From Pectinophora gossypiella (lineage: Eukaryota; Arthropoda; Insecta; Lepidoptera; Gelechiidae): a DNA stretch of 64,000 nt. A program made the position numbers and the translations under genes. The stretch is from contig NC_065420.1 of assembly GCF_024362695.1 (NCBI RefSeq), positions 8,347,420 through 8,411,419 of the forward strand. Reading direction: 5' to 3'. Shown here one piece after another: positions 1-8,838 of the stretch (its first letter is position 1; each line of letters starts with the position of its first letter). The notes under the pieces are model-generated. The model saw nothing but the letters and a program-made list of their open reading frames with translations, did not search any database and had not been told where the DNA came from.

Positions 1-33
1 TATTAAATCTTGCTAGGTAATATTCTTTGCGTA

Positions 34-2894
34 ATGGCGGTAGATAAAGTAAAACCTAGTGCTACAATTGGGGCTAAAAAGTCTCGTTTAGAGATGAATG
101 TTAGACAACTGTTGAACAAATGTGAGTTGATAGCAAAACAGGAGCCAGTGGATGGGAACTGGAGGCTGAAGAAGTACGTTGAATCCTTGAGTGATATGAT
201 CACGGAGCTTAAAACGGGCCCTGAGTAAGTAGTCAACTGAAGCTTAGCATTACCTGCTAACTGTTGAAAAGGCGTTAAAAACACGTTAAAAATGATTTCA
301 TAAAGATAACAGAGCCCCTTGGAAATATTTCATATTATTTGCTGCAAATATAGCAATTTCACAGTTACATTGTTTAGAAATGTAAAAATAATAAGTTCTC
401 CTAAAATTATTTTCCTTTTCAGAAAGCCTCATAAAGATGTAATGGCAGAGTACACAAAACGATCATCTTTCTTGAAAGGCCTACTTCAGACTGCTACTCT
501 AAATAGTCCTATTGAAAAGGTAAGTTTAATAGGGTGAGTAGTTGATAAGTATCAGATAGAAATTGATAAACAAATGTGAAAGAATTGGTTGGAATAATAA
601 TTCCAGCTAGAAGCAGTCCAGCAGCTTTCCCATGGAGCAGCCACAGTGACCACTGATGCTTCTGCTCAGGAAATACACCAGAAGACAGTTGCTAAATATG
701 GAGTGGAGCTCAGATCTGAATTATTTGGATTGGGTTAGCATTCAATTTTTTTTTTTAATTAATCTTATTAGAACTGGATTTCCAGACACAATTGTTAAAC
801 AATGGGATTTTAATTTTATAGGCATCTGGTTCTTAGGAGGAGGAAATATACCCTTTTAAAGTAACTGTAGTAAAAGTGTTAAGAGAATTTTCATAATGAT
901 CAGACTTATAAATTTACACATTCTTTAAAATTATTCCTAATTCTGGAATCATTCTTACCTGTTTGTCCTTAAAAAAAATCAATCAACCAATTAAAAAAAT
1001 ATATCATTTTATTCTAAAAAAATTAAATTTGCTTGAACCTGAATATGATGACATTATTAGAAAAACAGACAAGAAATTCTGCTTAAAACACTAACCCCTC
1101 ATCATAATGATTGGACTAATTACTTTTCCACATATTTATTCTTTAGAATTATTCCTTTCTCTGGAGTCACTCTTATAATATATGTTATTCCTTGAAAAGA
1201 ATCAATCAAACAATTTAAAAAAAGTAGTAATTAAATATATTCCATTTCCTTAAGGCTTACCATACCATTTGCTTACACTTTGTCAGAACTTACCTACCAT
1301 ATTATGAATATAACATTCTCGAATCCTTTTCCAGATGACAGCGACGATGCTCTTCGCAAAAGGAACATCATCAAGGCACCAAACTTCACAAGCAACAGCA
1401 GTAGCCAGGAGGACATTGACTCTCTGCTCAAGTACCATCAAAACATGCAGGAGAAAGTTGCGGAGAACATGGTCATGCTTACCAAGAATCTTAAAGAACA
1501 GTCGCAGATAGCCAGTACTATCATCAGGAATGATACTGAGGTACCTATTTAAAACAGGACTTTACCGAAATCGGTGCGACTTTTGTCGCCAATAATCGTG
1601 TAACTTTTATCTACAGCATTACACATACATACATACATAAACTCGCGCCTATTTCCCACTGGGGTAAGCAGAGACTGTAGAATTCCATTTGCTTCGACAC
1701 ACACATCACCAGCTACAGCATTCCCTGTGTCTATTGGTCGAAACCCGCGGTATTTAATGCGCTAAGCGCGGTAGTGCAACCTATGTCGACCCTGCTGATG
1801 CAGATTTTTTTTGACATCACATACATACGCAACACACAATACCGTAACCCCTCACAGTTGTAATGCCTCTCGTGTTAAGCTAGTATTACCCGCCTGACGC
1901 CGCCTTACTTGGGTTCGTCTTGATATGAAACCCGGGACCGACGATTTTATAGTCATAGCGCACGAAATCACAATAATGAAAATAATTTCAATTTCCAACA
2001 TAAAATTATAAGTAGAATTTCCTTAACATAAGACCACGCATATTTCCCGTTGGGGTAGGCAGAGACCGTGGAATTCCACGATCCTGTCACACCACTTACG
2101 CTTCTTCCACTCTCATGCATGCTCGCCGGTTTAGAATACTCTTGACCTGACCTTTCTTTAAAACATCCTGAATCTGATCGCGGTATTCCACCAGGCACTG
2201 AAGAAGTCCTCCGATCTAACTGATCGCAACCTGACATCTCTGAAAGTGGAGTCGGAGCGGCTGGCAGTGCACAGCCGCAGCGCGTGGAAGTGCTGGCTGT
2301 GGATCATGCTGGCCGTCGTCATGGTCATCTTCATCAGTGAGTATTTAATAACAATATAGGCTCATCACTATATTCCCATTTGAGGAGTACATACAGCTGA
2401 TTAACCCGCATTTCACCGCTTTATACCAACGTGGTGACCCGTATCGCCGTCTGTGATGGTGAACGTACATAACATAACATCATAAGCTCACGACTATATC
2501 CGAATTGGGATAGTTAAGAGGTACATCTATCGCAAGCTGAACTAAGTAAACCACACCTCATCGAGCTTTCTGTTAGACCAACGTGATAGGTGGTGAGCCG
2601 TAACGCCGTCTATAATGGTCGAGCCATGGTGATGGTGAGTATAAAAGATCAATGGATGGTGTCTACTTCTTGGTGCCAACTCTTCTGTTGCCACATTTTG
2701 TCCGCCATTCATTCTTGAGGCTAATCTAGTGCCCTACCACTTCAAGTTCGTAACTCAGATTCTATACATATAGTTACGTTATCATTAATATATATATTTT
2801 TAATTAAAATTATAATAAACTGAAGCCCATAATTCGTTTTGTTCTTGTTACAGATATGGTTCTTTTCATGAAGGTAATGAAGAAAAGAAAGTAG
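34..2894 (+). CDS. USE1: Vesicle transport protein USE1 (Qc-SNARE), six coding exons
   Basis: USE1 is a tail-anchored Qc-SNARE acting with syntaxin 18, Sec20 and Sec22b in Golgi-to-ER retrograde fusion. Coding exons are 34-224, 423-519, 607-733, 1335-1540, 2195-2336 and 2854-2894. All introns are GT-AG and all phases agree, giving 267 aa (human USE1 is about 259 aa). The N-terminal SRLEMNVRQLLNKCE and WRLKKYVESLSDMI, the middle KRSSFLKGLLQ, the LLKYHQNMQEKVAENM heptad region and LTSLKVESERLAVHSRSAW follow the order of the human protein. A single C-terminal membrane segment lies at about residues 241-260 (starting WLWIMLAVVMVIFINM) and is followed by a short basic lumenal tail, KVMKKRK. I chose the ATG at 34 because the family similarity begins a few residues after it. 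Introns 4 and 5 hold dispersed repeats. The assignment is by family resemblance, without a database search. Confidence 0.95.
1628..1715 (+). repeat. Dispersed lepidopteran repeat (R1), copy in USE1 intron 4
   Basis: A (CATA)n run is followed by a unit containing TTTCCCACTGGGGTAAGCAG and AATTCCATTTGCTTCGA. The same unit recurs at 2033-2152 and 63075-63200, and in reverse at 4255-4318. It resembles a common lepidopteran interspersed repeat. The class is not determined. Confidence 0.65.
2033..2152 (+). repeat. R1 repeat, second copy in USE1 intron 4
   Basis: TTTCCCGTTGGGGTAGGCAG, GTGGAATTCCACGATCCTG and a distal GCATGCTCGCCGGTTTAGA match the R1 copy near 63.1 kb. This copy ends only 43 bases before USE1 exon 5. 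Confidence 0.65.
2357..2625 (+). repeat. Two diverged tandem copies of a dispersed repeat (R2) in USE1 intron 5
   Basis: Unit 1 (about 2357-2465) and unit 2 (about 2482-2625) share the same order of blocks: GGCTCATCACTATATTCCCA versus AGCTCACGACTATATCCGAA, then a pyrimidine-rich stretch, then ACCAACGTG followed by a GTGA(G)CCGTA.CGCCGTCT block. The second copy is the fuller one. I recognise the family as common in Lepidoptera but cannot name its class. Confidence 0.6.
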
Positions 2895-3038
2895 GAGAGC
2901 TATTAGGTAGGTAAACTATTGTTAAATTAGCTTATTTATTCTATCTGTTAGTAATATTTTTATATATTTTGTAAATTCCTTTACGATATATTCCATTTAT
3001 TTTATATTATAAGTGCGTTTATAAAACGGAACCTAAGA

Positions 3039-3044
3039 AATAAA
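3039..3044 (+). terminator. Poly(A) signal for USE1
   Basis: AATAAA lies 145 bases after the USE1 stop codon in AT-rich sequence, a normal distance for a short 3' UTR. Confidence 0.5.
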
Positions 3045-3285
3045 AATATAATACTTATTCACCTAAAAATTGTTTGATTATTTATTATGCAAAGGTAAAT
3101 GAAACATCGAAGTCCGGTTATTTATTTTATTTATATTCGAATTATTTTTTACCGAATGCAAATTTTGAATTTTTACTTCTTTGTGAACATACCGAATCCT
3201 CTTTGGTCCAAGTTTGACGAAATTTTGGCTACGGTGCTCGAGATGGAAGGTGCTAATGATTGCTTAAAATCTCTAGTGAGTTTAC

Positions 3286-3759
3286 AGGATAAGCCACACT
3301 TCACACCGTATTAATAGATCGATCTCAAACGTCATCTTAAGTGCGTCTCAGCTGAGATTGACTTGAGACGTGAGCAACGTCTTAAGTCTGTCACTAATTA
3401 GTAAACATGACTTAAGCTCAACTCAGCTGAGATTGATCTCAAGTAGCAGCTGGAGACGAACTCATGTTTCTTTTTTATTTCTCGGCCTAGAACAGATACT
3501 TGCCCTTCTTCCCCACCGCACTACCAAGCCGCACTACCAGTTGTGCCGTGGGGAATATTTATTCCCTTCTGCACTACCAGTTGAGATCAATCTTGAGTTG
3601 ACACTCGGAACTTGAGATTGGTTTATTAATACGGGCCTAACACTTCCTACACTAACATAAGTATACAGACTTATAAGGTACTGTTATGGAAAGAGGTTAG
3701 GTACTTATGTTAGGGTACTGGCCGTGCAAACAAAACCCTATCCAAGTGTGGCTTATCCT
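3286..3759. mobile_element. Non-coding inverted-repeat (MITE or foldback-like) element
   Basis: The ends are a perfect 16-bp inverted repeat: AGGATAAGCCACACTT at 3286-3301 and AAGTGTGGCTTATCCT at 3744-3759. Inside is a second imperfect pair, CCGTATTAATA near 3306 and TATTAATACGG near 3625. Several CTCAGCTGAGATTGA-type palindromic units follow, and a 12-bp hairpin pair CTAACATAAGTA / TACTTATGTTAG lies at about 3651 and 3702. There is no ORF of note. The nested inverted repeats suggest one element inserted in another, or a multi-arm foldback element. Confidence 0.5.
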
Positions 3760-4094
3760 TAAAGCCCTTTAATATGACTAGCTACCACCCCAACCAGATG
3801 TCTAGCTACTACTGTATGAAAATATATCATCTGAAGTTGTTTCGCGCTACGTATCGTTGCCTTTCAATGAAAATGCGCGCGCAAAAATCATAGTCAAACT
3901 ACGTATTTTATCGATTGCGTTTAAGCTATGTAAGTATCCAATTTTAGATTCTGTGCGTGATTATTTTGGACCTTTGTTTTATGACAATATCCTTTACCAA
4001 CCATTCCTTCGTCACAAAAGATAAATCGTCAGGAACCTTTAAACATTTTCTATAATATGTATTTTTATCTTTACAATCTACCTATACGTTCAGC

Positions 4095-4318
4095 TGCTTC
4101 TCTTCCCGGGCATGTCGTAAAAACCGACAGAGGGATTGTGTCCTCTAACATGATGGACTAATGTTATGGGCGATAGGCTGATCCTTTATCACCATAAGGT
4201 TCATCATATCCATCTTTGGACTTCGTATCAACAGTGGCTGCAAGTTGTCTTTGATTACTTGTGGCTCTGCCCACCCCATTAGGGATTACGGGCGTGAGTT
4301 TATGTATGTATGTATGTA
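4095..4318 (-). repeat. Longer dispersed repeat ending in an R1 unit, reverse orientation
   Basis: The stretch runs from about CATGTCGTAAAAACCGACAG through GATGGACTAATGTTATGGGC and TCACCATAAGGTTCATCAT to CTGCCCACCCCATTAGGGAT and a (GTAT)n tail. The last part is the reverse complement of the R1 units in the USE1 introns, so those look like truncated copies of this longer element. Recognised from general familiarity with lepidopteran sequence. The class is unknown. Confidence 0.5.
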
Positions 4319-4534
4319 TCTACCTATACACTAGCAGAAATTAATCTTTTGAACTCGAATTTCTACTGATACATTTTGAAACACTGATAGGATATATCAG
4401 AGTTAGACGTTCTCTTTCCAAAAAAACCGACAGCGAATTAGATTCGCACTCCTATGTTGAAGCATCACTATTAATTTAAATTTAAGTAAAGCTGAGAATA
4501 ATTGTTCTACTGGTAGGTCTACTGATGAGACGTT

Positions 4535-6507
4535 CTACTTCTTGTCATATACGTCGGTGAGCTCAAACTTCCAGATCTTGTTGGGGCCGATTTCAGTGAC
4601 GTAGAGGTGGGACCCGTTCCGGGTTACAGCCAGCGAATGTGGGTTTGTGAAACCCTGAAACAATAAATAATTAATTTACTTAGTTGTTACTCAGTTAGCT
4701 GACCGTTCTAAACGAGATGCTTTACTTAACAAGCTACTAAGTATTCCAGCACTAAACTATTCTACTATAATTAGATATCTAATCAGAATTAATTTGTAAT
4801 AAACTGTACCTATTAATTAGTAATAAAGTAACATGCTTTACGATAGCATCGTGAAGGATTATAAACCCTTATTGAATTACAACGTGCAATGCAATAAACA
4901 CTTACAGTGGCAGGTTCCCATGTATCTACGATATTTCCATAGACAGCGTTGACGGTGAAACCTCTAACTGCGATGTTCTGCGCCGTGGGCCCGTTGACTG
5001 CATAGATGGTATCACCATGAGACGCCACGGCGAACACTCGCCCCAGGGTCGGATCCTCGATAACAGTCGCCGGCTCCAACAACTTCACATAACTCTTCAA
5101 TCCCGCTTTTGGGCAAACGATTCGCATGTTCTCTCTGTCAGCCACACAGACGACATCTAGATGTTCCAATAACGTGATGCTGTGTGGCAAGTTTAAGGTT
5201 AGCGTGTCTGAGTACGAGGGAATGGCGAGTAGGAGAGTCCCTGCAGCGTTGAATTTCAGGATCTGGTTGTTGCAGTAGCCATCAGCTACAAAAATCTCGC
5301 CAGTGGTGGCGATGGCGACTGAAGTCGGCATGCATAGTAACACGCGACGTCTGTACGGGTAACCCGCCGTGAAGGCTTCCCCGATCGTCAGCACGGGGTA
5401 CTTATGGTTCGTAGGGGAATACTGAAAATATGAACGAGCTGAGATTAGTTTATTGAAAAGGAAACTAACTTGTTCCAATTACAACCGTAGAGCATCAAGG
5501 TTGCGTAATCGGTCAATTATATACCTAACAACCTGCCACAGTTAAGACTAGTAGTGTAAAAATCATGAAACAGTTTACGCGTTGTTAAAAGAAATATACT
5601 CTTCTCTCAAAATATTTTTCCTAATTAATTCCGATGACGTACTCATATCATCATATCACATGCGTAATGTTGCGATTGGCAATAATAAACTTAATTCAGT
5701 CTATTACAATAGTTACGATTCGATATTTTTAGTCAACTTGGAAAGATCTATTCGATTATATGACTATGTACTTAGATAATTTCATGGTACGTATTCACAC
5801 ATATACACCACACATCAGGAGTGGCTGCGGGTATTGTTATGGGTAATTTGGTATGAATGGTTTCAATTTACCTTGAACACCTGGTGCTTAGCGACATCAG
5901 TGACCCACACGTTATCATGGTGGTCGACCGTCAGTCCATGGGGCATGTAGAAGGCATAGGCCCCCCAACTGTGTAGCACAGAGCCTGTATGTGGATCGAG
6001 GACCAAGATCGTGTCTTCGATAATTGGACCCTTGTCCAAATTCTGATACACGTTGGATTCATTGAACGTGCTGAGGAGAAAAAGCCCATCTGAGTATCTT
6101 CATATCACATGAAAATCGCATTATTTTCAAGTTATCACACTTACTTCTCATCCCAAACTCTTTCGGCTCTGTGGAATATGACAGGTTGTCCCAAAGAATT
6201 TATAGACACCGCAGTTATCTGTCCTACGTTCAAAGATTGCTGCGGCCAATCCTTCACCTCTTGAGGCCGTAGCACTACTTCATCCTTAGGCTGAAATCAA
6301 TGATGTTTTACTACTACAGCCTATTACTGACAGTTTCAAGGTGACTGCCAAGTATGTAGTAAATAGCGTACTCACCAAATGTAGATCGAGATTTTTCAAT
6401 ATATCTTCGTTGTTTCCGTAACTGAAATAGTCGAAGTTATCCCGCACTGTCTCCGGCTCGCAACGTATACCAGGTAGAGCAAATAGGAACAGTAATAGCG
6501 GCAACAT
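4535..6507 (-). CDS. Pal: Peptidyl-alpha-hydroxyglycine alpha-amidating lyase, secreted
   Basis: This enzyme (EC 4.3.2.5) performs the second step of peptide C-terminal amidation, splitting peptidyl-alpha-hydroxyglycine into amidated peptide and glyoxylate in the secretory pathway. In insects it is encoded apart from the monooxygenase PHM. Minus-strand exons are 6507-6376, 6290-6145, 6070-5872, 5421-4906 and 4654-4535. All are GT-AG and the phases agree, giving 370 aa. Residues 1-16 (MLPLLLFLFALPGIRC) form a signal peptide. The six-bladed NHL-type propeller follows, with FYMPHGLTVD (His137), VADGYCNN (Tyr208), LPHSI (His239), ADRENMRI (Arg259) and NPHSLAV (His337). The three PH[GS] histidines match the zinc ligands of the family, and Tyr and Arg match its catalytic residues. 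No transmembrane tail follows, so the product should be soluble. The bases after the third histidine differ from the PHD form I recall from vertebrate PAL. Confidence 0.93.
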
Positions 6508-6588
6508 TTTGAGCGATTTGTTGTGATGTGATCTCGTGTGGCGAGGTTTGCTGTATTGCGAGTATTGATTCCTACTTCTGGAAGGCGA

Positions 6589-6602
6589 GCACGCATGCGC
6601 GC
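6589..6602. promoter_or_regulatory. NRF-1/Ewg-like palindromic site upstream of Pal
   Basis: ACGCATGCGCGC lies about 85 bases upstream of the Pal start codon and resembles the NRF-1 (Drosophila Ewg) consensus GCGCATGCGC. It sits in a small GC-rich stretch in otherwise AT-rich DNA. This is motif resemblance only. Confidence 0.3.
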
Positions 6603-6710
6603 TTCACCGGGGCTTCCTTGCCAACATTCAACAGCCATCAATTATCCACGTCCAAGGTCAAAATTGGGTAAACACGAGTACAAATGAAACTATCGCTAAA
6701 TAAACATACA

Positions 6711-6716
6711 TTTATT
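6711..6716 (-). terminator. Poly(A) signal for the six-cysteine peptide gene
   Basis: AATAAA on the minus strand, about 300 bases after the stop codon at 7017. Pal begins on the same strand about 200 bases further on. Confidence 0.45.
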
Positions 6717-7016
6717 TTTACGATCAACAATAATATTAACAACAAAATTGGTCGAGACAAACATAGATATCACGAGGTTTTACTGCGATTTCGTGGAAGT
6801 AAACGAAATTAGGGGTCTCTTAGGCTAAATATGAAAATAGAAGACGAAATTTGATTTCATTTTGCTAAATCAGTCTCAAATAGAAATCGTTGTTAGAATT
6901 TGGTACGCTCGGGGAGTGCTGTATACATAATTTTTGCAACAGTTTGAGCAGTTTGTTAAATAATAAGTAAGTGGGCTGCGAAGGCGGGGTGTTTCCATGT
7001 TATGAGTTGATCCTCG

Positions 7017-7705
7017 TTACTGTCCTCGCCACTCGGAGTTGGGCTGGTCCCAGATGTACCCGGTCTCTGTCATGGAGCAGACCGCGTTGTAGTAGCGGCC
7101 TGGACTCCGGCAGTACGACCACGACGGACATTTACACCTGAACAACGTTTGGAATTCCTCTTTACATACTTCGTTCCACCAACATGTCCTCTGGAAACAA
7201 AGTTAAGACTCCAAAATGTCCTGTTATAAAGGCCTACAAACATGAAATGTCTCATTTGCATACTTAATTTGAACTAATCTGATGCATATTGAGAACTGGT
7301 CTTAATATTTTCAAGACGTAACTAATAATGATTTACTTGGGTATAATATAAACAAAGTTAAAATCATCTCTATGATCCAAGCGTTATTAAAACTTACCTA
7401 TGAGTAAATAAAAATATTACAGATTACAGACGTATTGATTTGTTGTCAAAATTATTTCTCAATTAGAGAATTACGCAAAATATAAATTTTCCTGTACCTC
7501 TGTGATGTATCCTTTGACGGAGCGATCCGAATAGCTCCTTTTTGTTATAGAGGCGGTTTCCAGCATAGCGCTCAACATGAGTATACACACAAACGTTACA
7601 TATTGCGCCTGTAAATGTGTAAATATTATCACTATGTTTGCACGAACACTCGTAAAACCCACTCACACAATAAACACTTGGATTTCGGGCCCTTACCTTA
7701 ATCAT
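7017..7705 (-). CDS. Small secreted six-cysteine peptide precursor, family not recognised
   Basis: Minus-strand exons are 7705-7697 (Met-Ile-Lys), 7608-7498 and 7190-7017, all GT-AG and phase 0, giving 97 aa. After MIKAQ comes a hydrophobic signal sequence (YVTFVCILMLSAMLETAS). Then ITKR supplies a dibasic site that a prohormone convertase could cut, and a tail of about 72 residues follows. The mature part has six cysteines in the order TCWWNEVC, FRCKCPSWSYC and YNAVC, enough for three disulfides, and ends DQPNSEWRGQ. The start at 7705 is preferred over an in-frame ATG at 7828 because a TATA box and a CRE lie between them, placing transcription start below 7828. I do not recognise the family. 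It may be a hormone-like or other extracellular signalling peptide, and no function is claimed. The exon structure is well supported by splice sites and the cysteine spacing. Confidence 0.75.
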
Positions 7706-7789
7706 AGCAGAGTTTTGGTCCGAAAATAGAAATTGTCGCTCCGCCGCGTAACCTTCGCAACGCACGCCCCCTTGCGGACCGTTTACGAG

Positions 7790-7796
7790 CTTTATA
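7790..7796 (-). promoter_or_regulatory. TATA box of the six-cysteine peptide gene
   Basis: TATAAAG on the minus strand, 85 bases upstream of the chosen start codon. It predicts transcription start near 7760-7765 and a 5' UTR of about 60 bases. Confidence 0.55.
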
Positions 7797-7832
7797 ACAG
7801 GGGCTGGGAGCTTTTGGGGAAACGTCATTCCG

Positions 7833-7842
7833 GTGACGTCAC
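7833..7842. promoter_or_regulatory. Perfect cAMP response element (CRE) palindrome
   Basis: GTGACGTCAC contains the full CREB/ATF palindrome TGACGTCA. It lies about 37 bases upstream of the TATA box of the six-cysteine peptide gene, a standard CRE-to-TATA distance. Full CREs with a nearby TATA are typical of cAMP-inducible neuroendocrine genes. Regulation of this gene by CREB is inference. Confidence 0.55.
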
Positions 7843-8838
7843 GAGTGTGCGTTACTTTAATACCAACGTATCAACTACGTATTCATTGAATGCACTACAC
7901 AAAAGTGCCTCAATATCGACCTGATTATAGATATCTATTATCACATTGTGGTATTCCTACCGTGTTTTCAATGTAAGAATAAAACAAACAATTCATTTAA
8001 AACAATTTATTATCTAAAAATTACAAAAATCACTAGCTAAGTAGGACTTTCATTAAAACTAAGAAATGCATCCATAACAATAAGACGAGCATTATAAGAA
8101 TGAGTAAATAAATAGAACGACTTAACACTAGGTATAAAATTATTTAATATATAACTTTCCATAGAATTTTCTTTTCCAAAAAGACTACTTTATTCCATCG
8201 TCGTAGAAGTATTTAAAATAGGTTTAGGCGCTGTTTCATCTTCTATCTGAAAGCCTATTTACAACCATAAAACCTATCTGACAGATAGTAGTAGGTACCA
8301 AAAAGCAGAAAAGGTCTTTGCGCCCTACGGCTGACTTACAGGAGGTACTATACTAACTAACCTACTGTAAATCAGATGTAACTTAGTACCTAAGTGAGAA
8401 ATCGTTGCCAATTTAAAATCTGTTATGTGCAATCGGGTCAATTTTACAAAAATTAAAAAAATACTTCCGCCTCAAAAAGGTATTGTATAACTGTGTGTTA
8501 AAAATATTAAAAGATAATTGATATTTACGTACACAAGAGTTTGTACTGAATGTTTTAGGAGCAAAATACTATTCGGTCCTGACAAAAAATAAATTTGGTG
8601 AGGGCAACATAAGAGCTATTAAATTGGCAACGACGAAATAGGCTATCAATATTATCAGCAAGCTATGAAACAGGCCTTTAGGATTTAAAATAGAGATAGG
8701 GAATGGCACTTATGTATTACATAATAAATAAAAGAGAGGACTAAACACGAACAACTTTGGTCGGGCGCTACACTAAATTTGGGATAGTACTGGCTCGCTC
8801 AGCCTCTACATCACTATTGGTCTAACTCTCAGCTCTAT
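7843..8838. other. Probable 3' UTR of the DM4/12 gene plus intergenic DNA
   Basis: No coding exon is seen. Two reverse-strand poly(A) signals (TTTATT at 8006-8011 and 8189-8194) would give the DM4/12 gene a 3' UTR of roughly 650-830 bases. The sequence is AT-rich with no recognised repeat. Confidence 0.45.
8006..8011 (-). terminator. Distal poly(A) signal candidate for the DM4/12 gene
   Basis: AATAAA on the minus strand about 830 bases beyond the stop codon at 8839. An alternative lies at 8189-8194. Confidence 0.35.

Larger units (their letters stand above)
2895..4534. other. Intergenic region between USE1 and Pal, repeat-rich
   Basis: No supportable gene. The USE1 3' UTR is followed by an inverted-repeat element (3286-3759) and a dispersed repeat on the minus strand (about 4095-4318). 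The three ORFs of 71-90 codons here have no coding character or splice support. Confidence 0.6.
6508..7016. other. Pal 5' flank and 3' UTR of the six-cysteine peptide gene
   Basis: The Pal promoter region runs to roughly 6650. The rest fits the 3' UTR of the minus-strand peptide gene, with a reverse-strand AATAAA (TTTATT at 6711-6716). No ORF here is convincing. Confidence 0.5.

Noticed and set aside
7463..7828. 121-codon minus-strand ORF starting at 7828 as an alternative N-terminus for the six-cysteine peptide
   Set aside because: Its ATG lies upstream of the TATA box (7790-7796), it reads through an intron with a clear donor at 7696, and it would bury the signal sequence internally.
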